NCBI GenBank assembly: GCA_033964015.1
Contig: JAWWUD010000055.1
Coordinates: 198,501-262,500 of the forward strand
Direction of reading: 5' to 3'
Length of the DNA stretch: 64,000 bases
Source of the DNA: Scolanthus callimorphus
Lineage: Eukaryota > Cnidaria > Anthozoa > Actiniaria > Edwardsiidae
Made by a program: the position numbers and the translations under genes. Positions 1 to 11,178 of this stretch are shown here, in pieces; position 1 is the stretch's first letter; each line of letters opens with the position of its first letter. The notes under the pieces are model-generated. The model had not been told where the DNA came from and did no database searches. It saw only the letters and a list, made by a program, of their open reading frames with translations.

Positions 1-128
1 AATTGTAGCGGAGACTTGAGCAAAATGAGAAAGTCAACAATGCTTGTGGAAACGCGCTAAAATGCCGCGCTCTGATTGGCCGGGGGTGACCCGAACACTG
101 ACAATGCGATTTTAATAGTATAGATATG
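1..128. repeat. Repeat fragment, short copy of a locus at 15.3-18.4 kb
   Basis: Bases 1-42 match 15302-15341 and bases 45-128 match 18259-18356, so this copy joins two stretches that lie 2.9 kb apart in the other copy. It shows that 15342-18258 is inserted DNA there, or was deleted here. The shared sequence stops at the edge of the fold-back element that follows. Confidence 0.75.
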
Positions 129-129
129 G

Positions 130-999
130 CTGCACATTGGTTACGAAACGAGTTAATGAGGAGATTAAGTGCGCTTCTGCGCACTACGTCCAAGCACCAA
201 TTTAATTGATTCAAGAGACAAATTAGTATTCACCTTTTTAGAAGGCGGACTAAAACGGAGCATAGCAACACCAGTGACAGCATTTGTTTTTCCCTTTATA
301 TTTCCCTGCACCAGAAATAATGGCGCCTTATAATCAATCAGACATTATGAAGAAAGATGACAATATCCCATGCAATGGACAGTTTAAAGATCGAGAATTC
401 GTAGGATGAATAATTTTGCTCAAAGCGTTGCTATGCAAATCAGTGTTATCTGGAAAAACTTCAAAGCGCGTGCAAACTTCTTCCGCAATTTATTTTTGAA
501 ACCTTACACAATTTTTATCAATGTTTCCTTCAGATACTGTGCTATAATGAATTCTAATCCGGTACGGTTTTAACAGTAGCACAGTTTCTCAAGGAAACAT
601 TGATAAAAAAAATGTGTGAGGTTTCATAAATAAATTGCGGAAGAAGTTTGCACGCGCTTTGAAGTTTTTCCAGATAACACTGATTTGCATAGCAACGCTT
701 TGAGCAAAATTATTCATCCTACGAATTCTCGATCTTTAAACTGTCCATTGCATGGGATTTTGTCATCTTTCTTCATAATGTTTGATTGATTATAAGGCGC
801 CATTATTTCTGGTGCAGGGAAATATAAAAGAAAAAACAAATGCTGTCACTCGTGTTGCTATGCTCCGTTTTAGTTCGCCTTCTAAAGTTGAATACTAATT
901 TGTTTCTTGAATCAATTAAATTGGTGCTTGGACGTAGTGCGCAGAAGCGCACTTAATCTCCTCATTAACTCGGTTCGTGACCAATGTGGGCTGACAGTC
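130..999. mobile_element. Fold-back (long inverted repeat) non-autonomous element
   Basis: The left arm (about 131-541) reappears in reverse complement at about 577-992, leaving a spacer of only about 35 bases. The arms differ by scattered substitutions and small indels. The 8-mer agatatgg lies on both sides (122-129 and 1000-1007) and may be the target-site duplication, although the last ten bases of the two ends do not pair cleanly. No coding frame is present. Such structures are non-autonomous DNA transposons; an 8-bp duplication would suit the hAT group, which is inference. Confidence 0.8.
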
Positions 1000-1108
1000 A
1001 GATATGGTTCTTATAATTTAGGAAATGCGTTTGGGAGGGGCGTTTTATAAAATAGCCGAATTACACACTAAAGCCGAGTTTTCACGTAAAAAAATAGATC
1101 ATGTCTTA

Positions 1109-1383
1109 CCACTGTATACATTGCTACGCGACCTCAAAATTCAATGCTGCGATGGGCGATTGGCGATTTTTAGCCGTCAATCAAACCAAAACGCTGGATT
1201 CGGCTGCTTTACTGGATCGATATTGATTGCAAAATCAACCAAAATGGTTTTAAGCTATCCTTTGGTTTCCCTTGCTTATACAATGTTTAACTCTATGTTC
1301 AAGAAAATTGATATTAAAATTTTCTTGCGTAAAATCGCCAATCGCAACAGTGAATTTTGACGGTCGCGTAGCAATGCAAGTGG
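1109..1383. mobile_element. TA-flanked MITE, copy 1
   Basis: The ends ccactgtatacattgctacg and the reverse complement of gtcgcgtagcaatgcaagtgg form inverted repeats of about 35 bp that continue into acctcaaaattca. TA follows both ends (1107-1108 and 1384-1385). A second copy of the same family lies at 50456-50733 with the same ends and interior, including the gattggcgatttttagccgt segment. TA duplication suggests a Tc1/mariner-type mover. The small open frame here has no recognisable similarity. Confidence 0.85.
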
Positions 1384-1399
1384 TAATTCTAGCCGGAAA

Positions 1400-1912
1400 C
1401 TCATGATCGTCAAACTCTCTCTTTCAAAAAAGTTTTATTTCGCGTGATCACAGAAGAACAGGGCAACACGTTCAAGAGTCTCAGACTAGCCTGCGTAGCA
1501 AGCGCAAAAGGGAAAGGGAGAGGGGCCTCAAACATGATTCGCGCTCTAGCTTCTGCGGTGCATACCATGGTTCTTTGAAAGTTAAACGACAACTATGCCG
1601 TTGATTTAAAAAAATGATTGATTATAGAGTAGCCGAATTTCACACAGTCACTAGAGCCGAAAAATTTCAGAAAAATTTCATGTCTTATGCCGATTATGCC
1701 TCTTATTGTGAATTCTTGTCGGAAACTTTCTCCTTCAAATCACTTTCGTTCCTTTAAATCAGTTGTATTTCGCGTGATCACAGAAGAAGGGTAACACGTT
1801 CAAGAGTCTCAGACGGGAAACTCGTCTCTAGTGTGCGATTCAGCAATTCTCAACGTAACATGATCCGCGCTCTAGCTTATGCGATGCATACACCGTTCTT
1901 TAACGTTGATGG
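1400..1912. repeat. Two diverged copies of a MITE family
   Basis: Two blocks (about 1403-1591 and 1733-1905) share the series gtgatcacagaagaa, caacacgttcaagagtctcaga and a cgcgctctagcttatgcg-like stretch. The second has the family end gggaaactcgtctctagtgtg. A cleaner member with both ends is at 12363-12567. The first copy has lost its ends. Confidence 0.6.
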
Positions 1913-1930
1913 CAATATTGACCGAATAGT

Positions 1931-2544
1931 TTGCACTTCCCGTCACTTCGCAAAAAAGTAGATTGTCTATTAAGTAATTTCAAATGCAAAAGTCAGGTTT
2001 AAGAACCACGACGCGGTTTAAAGTGCCACTATTATCAAGTTTGAAAATTATTTACTTTATGCCTTATTTGAAAGAGCTGAGGCTCAGAAGAAATATGCTT
2101 CTTTCCGTTTTCAAAAATCTTTTTTGGTTCCGAAGATATTAGAGTTTGAAATTTGGCCGTGACTGCTACAAAGTGTGACTTGATGACGTCACACTCTCAA
2201 CAAACAAAGTGGTGAATTATTTGATGGTCTATATTTTTGTTGGATTTGCATCAAATCCTATCAAATTTGCCACGGTTATTGAACTCACTAACGCATGACC
2301 ATGATAATCAAAATACAAATATCAGTAGTTTTCCCTTATCCTTCCACGAGGATCCGCAGGCCTGATATTTTTGGTTCCAAGGCTAATTGGTTATTAGAGT
2401 CATGCTTGGCTTTTATTGACAGATAAGATAAAAGAACAACTGATGCCGCTGGCAGTTTACATCTCTTCAGATGCAATTTGTGCGGTTCCCGTGACAGTTA
2501 ATTAACTGATAACAGCTAAAGTTAACTGGTTTCAGCGTAATCGC
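1931..2544. other. No feature recognised
   Basis: A+T-rich sequence between the MITE remnants and the recombinase pseudogene. It has no long open frame, no clear inverted repeat and no match to the other repeats in the window. It may hold the 5' flank of the Crypton-type element. Confidence 0.4.
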
Positions 2545-2631
2545 GTGAAATCACACTCCCAGGAGTATGATTTCAAGTTTTACCATGACAACGCACGGCC
2601 ACTACGCTGTGTTTTGTTTTTCAAAACAAAA

Positions 2632-3540
2632 ATGGCGGAAAGATTTCCGACAATCTCAGCTGAAGAAATTGAAAAACTCGCAGAAAACTCAAAAAACAAA
2701 AACACAACAAGAAGTACGAAAACATGGGTTAATGTTTTTGAGAAATGGGCTAACAGCAAAGGTTTTAAGGAAGATATTTTGACCTACCAGCCCGAAGAGC
2801 TTAACAAGACGCTTGTAACTTTTTTCGCGGAGATCCGAAAGAGTGATGGTAGCGAGTACGAGCCTGACTGCTTGAGGGTGATGCTATCTGGGCTAGACAG
2901 ACATTTGAAGGACAACGACGGTAAGTTCAGCTTGGCTAAAGACCAAGAGTTCCTGAAATGCCGCCAGGTGCTAGAGGGGAAAGCCCGAAGTCTTCGCGAG
3001 CAGGGAAAAGGCAAGCGTCCAAACGCGTCCAAACCACTCACTCTCCAAGACGAAGAAAAGCTCTGGGAAAGCGGAGTTTTAGGTGACCAGACCACAAGAG
3101 CTTTAATAAGTACTTTGTGGTACTTATTAACCCTTCATTTTGGCTTACGAGGCTGCCAGGAGCACCACAGCATGCATATTGAAGATTTTACAATGTGCAG
3201 AGACGACCAAAGCATAGAATATTTGACCTTCGAGGAAAACCCAACTAAAACCAGGCAAGGTAGTCTTAGAAAGAAGCGTAGAGTTGTCCAACCCTAAATA
3301 TTTGCCACTGGAGGTCCAAGATGTCCCGTGAAATTCTTCAGAGAGTATATTGTCCAACGTCCAGAAGAAATGTGAGAGAAAGGGCCATTCTGTTTGGCGG
3401 TAATCGAAAAGCCATTTGGTACAAAGCACATATATTTGGTACAAAGCACATAGCGAATGGGCGTCAACACCATCAACACATTTATGAAAAGAATGTCATC
3501 GGAGGCCAATCTCGACGCCGAAGACGGCTCGTGAAATTAC
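2632..3540 (+). pseudogene. Crypton-type tyrosine recombinase (DUF3504-like), broken
   Basis: From the ATG at 2632 the product begins MAERFPTISAEEIEKL and runs about 221 residues to a TAA at 3295. Its middle has an N-terminal helical core-binding part (KTWVNVFEKW, then a region ending ARSLREQGKGKRPNASKPL) and the motif FGLRGCQEH. The Arg of that motif (about residue 173) matches the first catalytic arginine of tyrosine recombinases. This layout is known from Crypton transposons and from the domesticated DUF3504 domains of ZMYM2- and KIAA1958-type proteins. After the stop the same frame continues as FATGGPRCPVKFFREY, then meets a TGA near 3370. Later pieces (WYKAHSEWASTPSTH) need frame changes. 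The C-terminal His-x-x-Arg and Tyr region was not found, so the copy is dead. No flanking exons or zinc fingers were seen, so a transposon remnant is likelier than a host exon. Confidence 0.8.
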
Positions 3541-3945
3541 AAACATTTTAGAATCATATCACTCGTGGTATTTATCCAAAATATCACTACAAACCATGCT
3601 ATTACCTATACAATTCGGAATAATCCCGACGACATCGGGATGGTTGGACATTTTGGGATACTTGCTTAATGTTGCTTGATTTAATTTTTCTGAGGGTTGC
3701 TTATCTAAATTGTTTAACTAGATCCAATCAGCAGAAATTAAGTTTTAGTAACACTTAACTTAATTTATTTGCCTTGAGCCGACATTTAACTCTATTGAGG
3801 GGTAACTACTTCATCGCTGAATGCCATATAGTCGTCTTCTAATAGAACGAGGCATAATCAAACAAAAGGACCATTCATATTCAAATAAGGCGGCTATTGT
3901 GACATTCAGCGATGAAGCATATACCCTATTGAGGTCCTGATTCAT

Positions 3946-4266
3946 GGCCCTCTCCAGACTCCTCTCCAGACTCCTCTCCAGAATCCTCTTCAGACTCCTC
4001 TCCAGACTCCTCTCCAGACTCCTCTCCAGACTCCTCTTCAGACTCCTCTCCAGACTCCTCTCCAGACTCCTCTCCAGACTCCTCTCCAGACTCCTCTCCA
4101 GACTCCTCTTCAGACTCCTCTCCAGACTCCTCTCCAGACTCCTCTTCAGACTCCTCTCCAGACTCCTCTTCAGACTCCTCTCCAGACTCCTCTCCAGACT
4201 CCTCTTCAGACTCCTCTCCAGACTCCTCTCCAAACTCCTCTCCAGACTCCTCTCCAGACTCCACTT
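3946..4266. repeat. 12-bp minisatellite (gactcctctcca)n
   Basis: About 26 head-to-tail copies of gactcctctcca, some with the variant gactcctcttca, one aatcctc and one aaactcc. Because 12 is a multiple of 3, all frames stay open. The minus strand reads as an acidic Ser-Gly-Glu-Glu / Ser-Glu-Glu-Glu chain and the plus strand as Leu-Leu-Ser-Arg. No splice context or conserved flank supports a protein, so it is called a VNTR. Confidence 0.9.
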
Positions 4267-5270
4267 TTTCCATTGACACACCCAATATAGTCAATTATTA
4301 TTCAGCCATGCCACTATCTCCATTCTGATTGGCTAAGAGTACACAGCGAAAGCATGTTGGCGGGCAGTTCGTGACGTCAAACTCCAGACATTAGGATTGA
4401 TGCACTCTAATGACGTCATAACGCAAGCCAATAGGTTTGGCCGCCATCTTGGTTTTCATTTCGAAGGCGAAAGTCAATTTAGCCAATATTCTCGTTGAAT
4501 CTGCTATGCTTTTTGCCGAGAGACCATTGCTCAAGATATCTAAACATCAACAATGGCTATTTGAATTGAATACGAAGAGCAAAATACTTATGGACGTAAG
4601 CTGAAGCGTTTCGCCTTGCAAGGCCTCGTCGTCGACGAGGATAAAACAATTATTGAATTCGGTTTTCGCATGATAGTGAGATTTGTCAACACAAACCTCA
4701 GCGTTGACAAATCTTACTATTATGCTCAACCTCTTCCAATAAGTGTTAAATGTATCATCGATCAGCAAACATGCGTGATGTCGAATTTTGCAAGCATGCA
4801 GGCAAATCATTAATGTATAAGACGTCACTTATTCCTGTTTGAATATCATCTATTTTCACATTCTTTTCAGGCGAGGAGGCCTACGGCAAACGGCGAACTT
4901 CAGTCGCACTTCTTCTGTCGAAAATCTCTATTTCAAAGGATGCCGCTTCATTAGGCTTTTTAATAATAATCACAGAGAGCATATTGCCGTTGAGGGCCCC
5001 AAGAAGATTAAGACAGGTTATTTTACAACTTCGAGCAACGTTTGGCCAAAAATAGTGTTACTGAATGATTTCTATCCTAATTTGTAGATTTGTGGTCCAC
5101 ATTTCGAAATATCACAAAAGACAGAGGACTGGGTTCGCGCCGTCACAGAAATAAGCGGTCAAAAATGGAAACATTCTATAGAATATTTCAAAAACTCATA
5201 CATAATTAATGAGACAAACACAAAGGCCGCTGTATACCTCGATAAAGTCCCGATATAGACACTACATACG
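4267..5270. other. No gene recognised; small palindromes only
   Basis: Contains short self-complementary stretches such as cctcgtcgtcgacgagg (about 4624) and agatttgtcaac...gttgacaaatct (about 4679-4715). Neither has identifiable element ends. Open frames on both strands are short and unlike any known protein. Confidence 0.4.
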
Positions 5271-5271
5271 G

Positions 5272-5436
5272 AGTACCGTGTTTATATCTATCAGACAGAC
5301 ACTCATGTTTAAGAAATGAGTGTCTATATCGTAGATATAGACACTCATTTCTTAAACATGAGTGTCTGTCTGAGTGTCTATATCGTAGATATAGACACTC
5401 ATTTCGAAATATATCGTAGATATAGACACGGTACCA
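5272..5436. repeat. Palindrome cluster with a perfect 40-bp hairpin
   Basis: Bases 5291-5330 are the exact reverse complement of 5334-5373 with a 3-base gap (gta). The palindrome reads outward from tctatatc/gatataga. The core tagtgtctatatcgtagata is then repeated to about 5430, and gtaccgtgt (5275) pairs with acacggtac (5426), giving a weaker outer palindrome. No coding content. It may be a MITE that collapsed or duplicated around its centre. Confidence 0.85.
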
Positions 5437-5469
5437 CGGATGAAGTGTCTATTTCGACACTTCAAAGCG

Positions 5470-6120
5470 CATAGGGGTGTACAAGGGTGGATCCTTGCCA
5501 ACCCGGGATCGGAGCTAGCGCTGGTGTGCACTTCTGGTTCCGACCCTCTGCCTTGGGTGAAATTTTCTAGGATTTCATGAACACTGGTCACCAAAACCGC
5601 ATTCTCTTACCCAGAGCTCCCCGGCTCGTCTTCTCGCGCGGGAGGCTCTGGTGACAGCCACTGACGCATGCGCGACATTTGATACAGAGCCGTTGAGAGA
5701 AAGATATTTCTGCGCATGCACCAACATTCAAAACCAGCCAATCAGCAACGGTCCTCAAATGGATGTCACCAGAGCCTCCCCTGCGAGGAGCGAGCCGGGG
5801 AGCTCTGGGTACGATAATGCCAAAACCGCAACCTTTATCCATGTGGGGTGCTTATCCTGTATCTGCGCATGCTTGAAATTGTATGTCACAGTAGCCATAC
5901 TCTACGATTGTTCAACTTGTTCAATTCTTTTTCCCAGGGTCGGCACGAGTGCTGGTATGCACTTTCTGGACTGTCCTTACCCCTTCGGTGAAATTACTTT
6001 AGGATCATGTCATGAACACTGGTCATCCCAACCGCAACCTTATCCATGTGGGATGCTTATTCTGTATCTGCGCATGCTTGAAATTCTACGTCACAGTAAT
6101 CATGAACAGACCTTTTGTCC
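5470..6120. repeat. Locally duplicated segment
   Basis: The text from ggtgaaattttctagg through catgaacactggtc and the ccgcaacctttatccatgtg / gcttatcctgtatctgcgca stretch occurs twice (about 5520-5600 plus 5829-5900, and about 5935-6105). The first copy is split by the 220-bp element at 5600-5819. This is a tandem duplication of about 500 bp that has diverged. Confidence 0.7.
5600..5819. mobile_element. Small TIR element with 9-bp target duplication
   Basis: Ends cattctcttacccagagctc and, in reverse complement, cattatcgtacccagagctc pair for about 57 bases. The 9-mer ccaaaaccg lies directly outside both ends (5591-5599 and 5820-5828). The neighbouring duplicate near 6030 (caaccgcaacc) shows the unbroken site. 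A 9-bp duplication fits Mutator-like or Merlin-like elements; no transposase is encoded. Confidence 0.82.
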
Positions 6121-6348
6121 CAACACAGGAAGACATGTCAATTATTCGGAACGCCTCGCTAAATACCATTCCAAAATGCCAAAATACCAAAATGCTATTC
6201 CAAAATCGCTAAACAATACAACTTGAAGCCAGTCTACATCAGATTTCTTATATCTCGATTTCAATGAAGTAGTTCTTATAAATTTATTTCCCTTTTTAAA
6301 AAACTAACTTGGAATTATGAATTATTACTGGCAACCGTTTTAGAAGTA

Positions 6349-6422
6349 GTTTACAAAACTCGCTGTCGTGTTTTATCGGCAGATAGATCTGCCGATAAAA
6401 CACTCCAGCTCGTTTTGTAAAC
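6349..6422. repeat. Hairpin, 34-bp arms
   Basis: gtttacaaaactcgctgtcg pairs with the reverse complement of ctccagctcgttttgtaaac, and the arms continue through tgttttatcggcagat / atctgccgataaaaca to a 2-base centre. It probably is a very short MITE; no target duplication could be fixed. Confidence 0.75.
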
Positions 6423-6645
6423 ATTACATATAGGCCGTGATTGACATCACCATTTTAGGTGCGAAAAATATGTCAATCTGTGAAAACTAAAACAATTTTC
6501 TCAGCTTCCTCTGGAAACTTTTTTCTGGGACGATAATACATAAACACTACCATAAAGACCTTTCAAATGAGACTAAATTCAAAGCAACAACTTTTTTTAC
6601 TTCGAGTATTAGTAGCAAGACTTTTTGCGGCTAATCTTGATTTTT

Positions 6646-6935
6646 TTATATAAAAGTTATGAGATGTTGTTGATCGGGTACCGTAAGAGTGTATATTTTG
6701 GTATCAGTGAAGAGTTCTAGTATGTTGGGGGGAGCAGCTTTGTTTCGAATGTCATACATAAGGCAGCACACGGATTCAAAATAAAGAAAATTGACAGGTA
6801 AAATATCAGATTTAACAAAGCATGGGACCGCATGTTCATTCCTATTAGCAAAACTCATAAAACGTAGGGCCCGTTTTTGGAGCAGGAGAACTTTATTCAA
6901 CGTGACACTTGCTGGCAGAACCCCACACAGTGGGG
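6646..6935 (-). pseudogene. CR1-like LINE reverse transcriptase, C-terminal scrap
   Basis: On the minus strand the frame reads PASVTLNKVLLLQKRALRFM, then SFANRNEHAVPCFVKSDILP and NILELF. This is the thumb and connection region that follows the polymerase domain in CR1/jockey-type non-LTR retrotransposons. The catalytic part and endonuclease are absent, and the frame ends soon after KIYTL. The scrap is cut at its 5' side by the fold-back element starting at 6934. Confidence 0.75.
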
Positions 6936-8277
6936 ATCACTGAGCGCGCGCTTCGTCCTCCACATCCAGCACAGCGCCGCGGCGTTCAGTCTGGAGTCCA
7001 AACTGCAAAAACTTGTTTAATTTTGGCGAAAATAGTATGCATTGATAGTCACAGAGATTTATCTGAATTCTTTAAAGAGGTAAACAGTAAGAGATGCAAG
7101 GAAACAAAGGGACTGAAATAATTTTTGGGTCCGATAAAAGCGTTTCTCGAAACTCCCAACTGATCCAAACTTTGCGAATACTTTGCATTAAATAAACAAT
7201 GAATATATAAAAAAAAACTTCTCGATTTGTCGATATCAGTGAAAAAACTGTATCGCCATGTTGGTATTGCCATCGATAAATGCTAAGAAATCAGATAAGA
7301 AGTGCGAAAGAGAAAACATTTTGCACCGAATTCTTGTAGATGCATTGATACTTTGTTTACAATATGTCAAAAAAGGTTTGACAGACCTTCGTCACATTTG
7401 ACAGGCGAGCTGTCAAGAGAATGGATTTGATTGGACAAGAAGCGAGATGCTTGCACCTGATTGGTGCAATTTATCGGGATGGCGGTAAAAACAACTCGGG
7501 AGAGTTACCGGGAAACCATTTCGCGACAAAGAAAGACATTTTGGAAACAAAGCAAGGCACCTTCGTAAATGGCTGTTTTACGAGAAGAAACCGTGCACTT
7601 TCGGGGTACATGCAACTTCGCAGGTACAAGCTGGATAAATAAAGTCGCAAAGTAGAGAGAAATCCAAGTTAATTTTGTTATTTTTCGTTCCTATTTTGTG
7701 GATTTTCGGAACCCGAAAAAGGTTTTAAGGGGAGAAGAACATTTTGGGAGTTTCGAGAAACGCAAAGTCATTCGAATGCTTTTCGGGTAATTTGTCTTGC
7801 CCGAAAATATTTCGGGAGTTTCGAGAAACGATCCCATGGTTGGGTAACCATATAATAATTTCGGCTGGGTATCACAAGCTGGGCTTCTCAAAATCGATAC
7901 TCGAAAGGGATATACATTTGTTATAAGAAAAACCATTAAGTAAAGAAGTGGGGTGTGTATGATTGGCGATACACTTTTTTCACTGACATCGACAAATCGA
8001 GAAGTTTTTTTTATATCTTCATTGTTTATTTAATGCAAAATGTTCGCAAAGTTTGGATCAGTTGGGAGTTTCGAGAAACGCTTTTATCGGACCCAAAAAT
8101 TATTTCAGTCCCTTTGTTTACCTCTTTAAAGAATTCAGATAAATCTCTGTGTGACTATCAATGCATAATATTTTCGGGCGAGTTGGCCGCCAAAATTAAA
8201 CAAGTTTTTGCAGTTTGGAGTCCAAACTGAACGCCGCAGCGCTGTGGAAGTAGAGGACGAAGAGCGCTCAGTGATCC
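6934..8277. mobile_element. Fold-back element, ~340-bp arms
   Basis: Left arm (about 6934-7275) and right arm (about 7955-8277) are inverted copies that start ggatcactgagcgc and include gtttggagtccaaactg-like and gagtttcgagaaacgc stretches. The 680-bp spacer repeats the gggagtttcgagaaacg motif. Open frames in the arms are mirror images and code for nothing recognisable. The target duplication could not be determined. Confidence 0.8.
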
Positions 8278-8493
8278 AAGACGGACTGTGATTGGCTGTG
8301 TACACGGGTCGCCACTAACGCAAGTGCGCATGCGTAAATAAGAGCCTGCGATGTTTTCGTAAACCGCTGAACGTCCCCTTTTGGCTTGGATGGGTTGGTT
8401 TTAGCTCATGTGACGTTGGATGATACGTATGGGGCTCCACTCCGCGCCTTCGCGCGGGGAGTTCCGCTATTATCAAAATGACGTCACGCCATC

Positions 8494-11178
8494 CCTTTAA
8501 GCGTTTTCAAGGTTTTCGAGCGTTTACACTCATTCTCAGTCAACTGTGCGTTCGCGAGTTTGTTTCACATTTCGCGACTGGTTCTTAGTGGACGTCAATC
8601 AAACTCCGTTCGCCTAGTGATTCCCCGCCGTATTGGCCGCATTGAATGAAACAATTCTTTCACACACCGCCAAGATCCGAATAAAATGCCTAGAGGGTTC
8701 TCTTATGCCTTCAGATGAAGAGTTATTTATCTGAGGGGAAGGCCTGATCGCACAAAGAGATAACGGACATTCTAAGTGTTTGTTTTGTGTTTGCAAGGCG
8801 ATTCTTCTCTATATGCAAACGAAAGACACGAGTCTACGACAATCGATTCAGCGAACAATTCAACTGCACTGTAAAAACGGACTGGTTGAATTGGCCAGAA
8901 AAAATTGGTTAAAAATTTGAGACTCAGATAACTAATTTTTAATTGGTTGACTTAACCATTTTCATTTGGTTGAACAATTGGTTGATTTGACCATTATCAT
9001 TTGGTTGCTCAAACTGGTTATTTTAACCATATTAAAATTGGTCATACTACCCAATAGATTGGTCATTTCAACCAATTGTGAAAGGTTGTTTTTACCACCA
9101 AAAAATGGTTGGACTCTTGAATGACCCGTTGCACCCGTAGTAGTTCTGCTCCTTGAAAATATAGGCACACACACACACGTTTGGCTATAATCACTTTTAT
9201 TTAAGACTTTAGATAGAAAATATATATAGGCTAAATGTTACACAACATACGCATATGTAGTAGAGAAATATTGGTCTCTGCATTAGACTAACGCACTGAA
9301 ATTACATAGTTATCATTTTCTCGGCGATTGCAAAGGAAACCATATGGCATATGTACTAGATTATAGAACAGTTCAGGTCCAACTTAGCTGTAAAGAGTTC
9401 CTCACTTGGCTTGTATCTTCGGATTGGAATCTGCAATAAAACACAAACAGCCGCTATTTAGTCTCTTTCAGATTGTATCATCGAAACAGCGAGATATCGA
9501 TATAAATCGTGTCTTGAATGGGACCAAACAAATATTTCGTATTTCCATAATTATTAGTAGGCATTTTACACAAATCAAAGGAAACCTATGTACTCGTGAA
9601 GTTACAATCGCCGCAACGGCTCGCTGAAAGGTATTTCATTGAAGTTGAATCACGGATCAACTGTGTAGTTGTTTTTGATGGAATCCAAGGAAAATCCGGT
9701 TGTTAAATGGCAAGAGGCAAGAGAAATAAATAACATTCTTAAAGATTTAATGTGATTTAAGGTGCTCCTACTATCAAGTTTAACTATCCGATCACTGATT
9801 CGACATGAGGTGTAAGCCGGTAACAACGGGTTCGAATGAACATCGAAGAGAACGAGAAAATGTCGTGCTTATTGGGTTGAATAAAACTACTTACCGTTTT
9901 TTTTTCGAACTTCCTTCACTTCATGCGATTAGATGTGGAAGTTAAATGGGACCAAGAACGCATAATTCAGGAGAAAATACAGGGAACCAACGCCACAAAG
10001 TCCAGCACTCCAACACCAAGGCGCCCGCCCGCCGAATGTTCAAAAGACTAACGAACCGTGCACGTCATCAATTAGAAGCTAGTGCCAGTTTCCCTTCACC
10101 ACAGGAAGTTCAGATCGCTGCACGTATTGCGGCGATTTCGGTCTTAAACATACATATACATTTACAAGCCCTTTCTTCACCTTTTTTTCTGCGGTATTGA
10201 AATTCGCTGGATATTATTTTGCTATAAACATGCTCTCTTTGTTATTTATAATTCAGCAATGACCAAAATTGAAATAGTTGTTATCACAATTCTTTTTTGG
10301 TAACTTATTTTAACCAATTGAGTTTGGGTTGTAATATTAACCATTCAACAAATTGTTGAAACAACCAGTTGATATTGGTTTGAACCAATAGTAATTGGTT
10401 GTGTTAACCAGATTGTTTAGGGTCGCAACACTAACCATTTAATAAATTGTTAAAACAACCAATTAAAATTGGTTCGAACCAATATTAATTGGTTGCTTTA
10501 ACCAATTTATTTCTGGTTGCAAAAATGACCATTTAATAAATACTTGAAACGACCACTCGATATTAGTTCGAACCAATTTTAATTGGTTATTTCACAGGCG
10601 ATGTTATTTTAACCAGTCCGTTTTTACAATCCTTTTTCACATTTCCTTTCCTATGGAAACTTTCATAGTTACAGTTTTCGCTTCAGTTCAAATTTTTCAC
10701 CAAAATGATTTGCAGAATAGCGGCTGTTGTTATTCTCTAACTTTCAGATGTAGAATTACTCGTGGATTCAGGTCGAAGGCTAGGCTTCTTCTCTTAGAAA
10801 ATTTTACAAGGGAAAACAAGTTCCTCCTCGTGTCTTGTTTGAATGAAAATGAGACTCAAAAATTAGCCTCCGTAGCAAGCCTTTTCCGTGGATTTCAGAG
10901 TCAGAGAAACGTACGAGCGAAGTCAAATCGAACTACTGGCTTGTTGGCAAGATTTATTTAGAATGTCATAGAAATGGAGTTTGATTGACGTCCACTAAAA
11001 ACCAGTCGCGGCAAGTGAAACAAATTCGACAACGCACAGTTGACTGAGAATGAGTGTAAGTGTAGACGGCTGAAAACGCTATGAAAACGGTAGACACGGT
11101 ACTGTGGACGCGTATCAATCGATGCGTTTTCGGTTGAATGAATCCGGATACTTTTGAAAACGCGTTAGTGCGGATAGG
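8494..11178. mobile_element. Inverted-repeat element carrying a nested CACTA-like element
   Basis: Bases about 8494-8605 (gcgttttcaaggttttcgag ... gacgtcaatcaaactcc) return in reverse complement at about 10972-11085. The right flank extends further through gaaaacgcgttagtgcgg to about 11178, where gggccttaat could be the true end, while the left end seems truncated. Between the arms lie the element at 8867-10631 and about 600 bp without features. No transposase was seen. A hAT affiliation is only a guess. Confidence 0.5.
8867..10631. mobile_element. CACTA/EnSpm-like non-autonomous element with AACCAATT arrays
   Basis: The left end cactgtaaaaacggactggt and the right end accagtccgtttttacaatc form inverted repeats. 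Next to both ends are dense degenerate arrays of aaccaatt / aattggtt in both orientations (8880-9110 and 10290-10600), and the same motif begins inside the terminal repeat itself. The middle (9170-10250) holds no recognisable gene. Subterminal motif arrays and CACTG ends are typical of the CACTA group, whose transposase binds such arrays. The right end reads caatc instead of cagtg and no clean duplication was found, so the assignment is tentative. Confidence 0.65.

Noticed and set aside
3811..4294. Open frames of 110-156 codons on both strands across the 12-bp repeat
   Set aside because: They are direct translations of the minisatellite (SGEE, LLSR, RSLE) with no conserved flank, splice site or domain.
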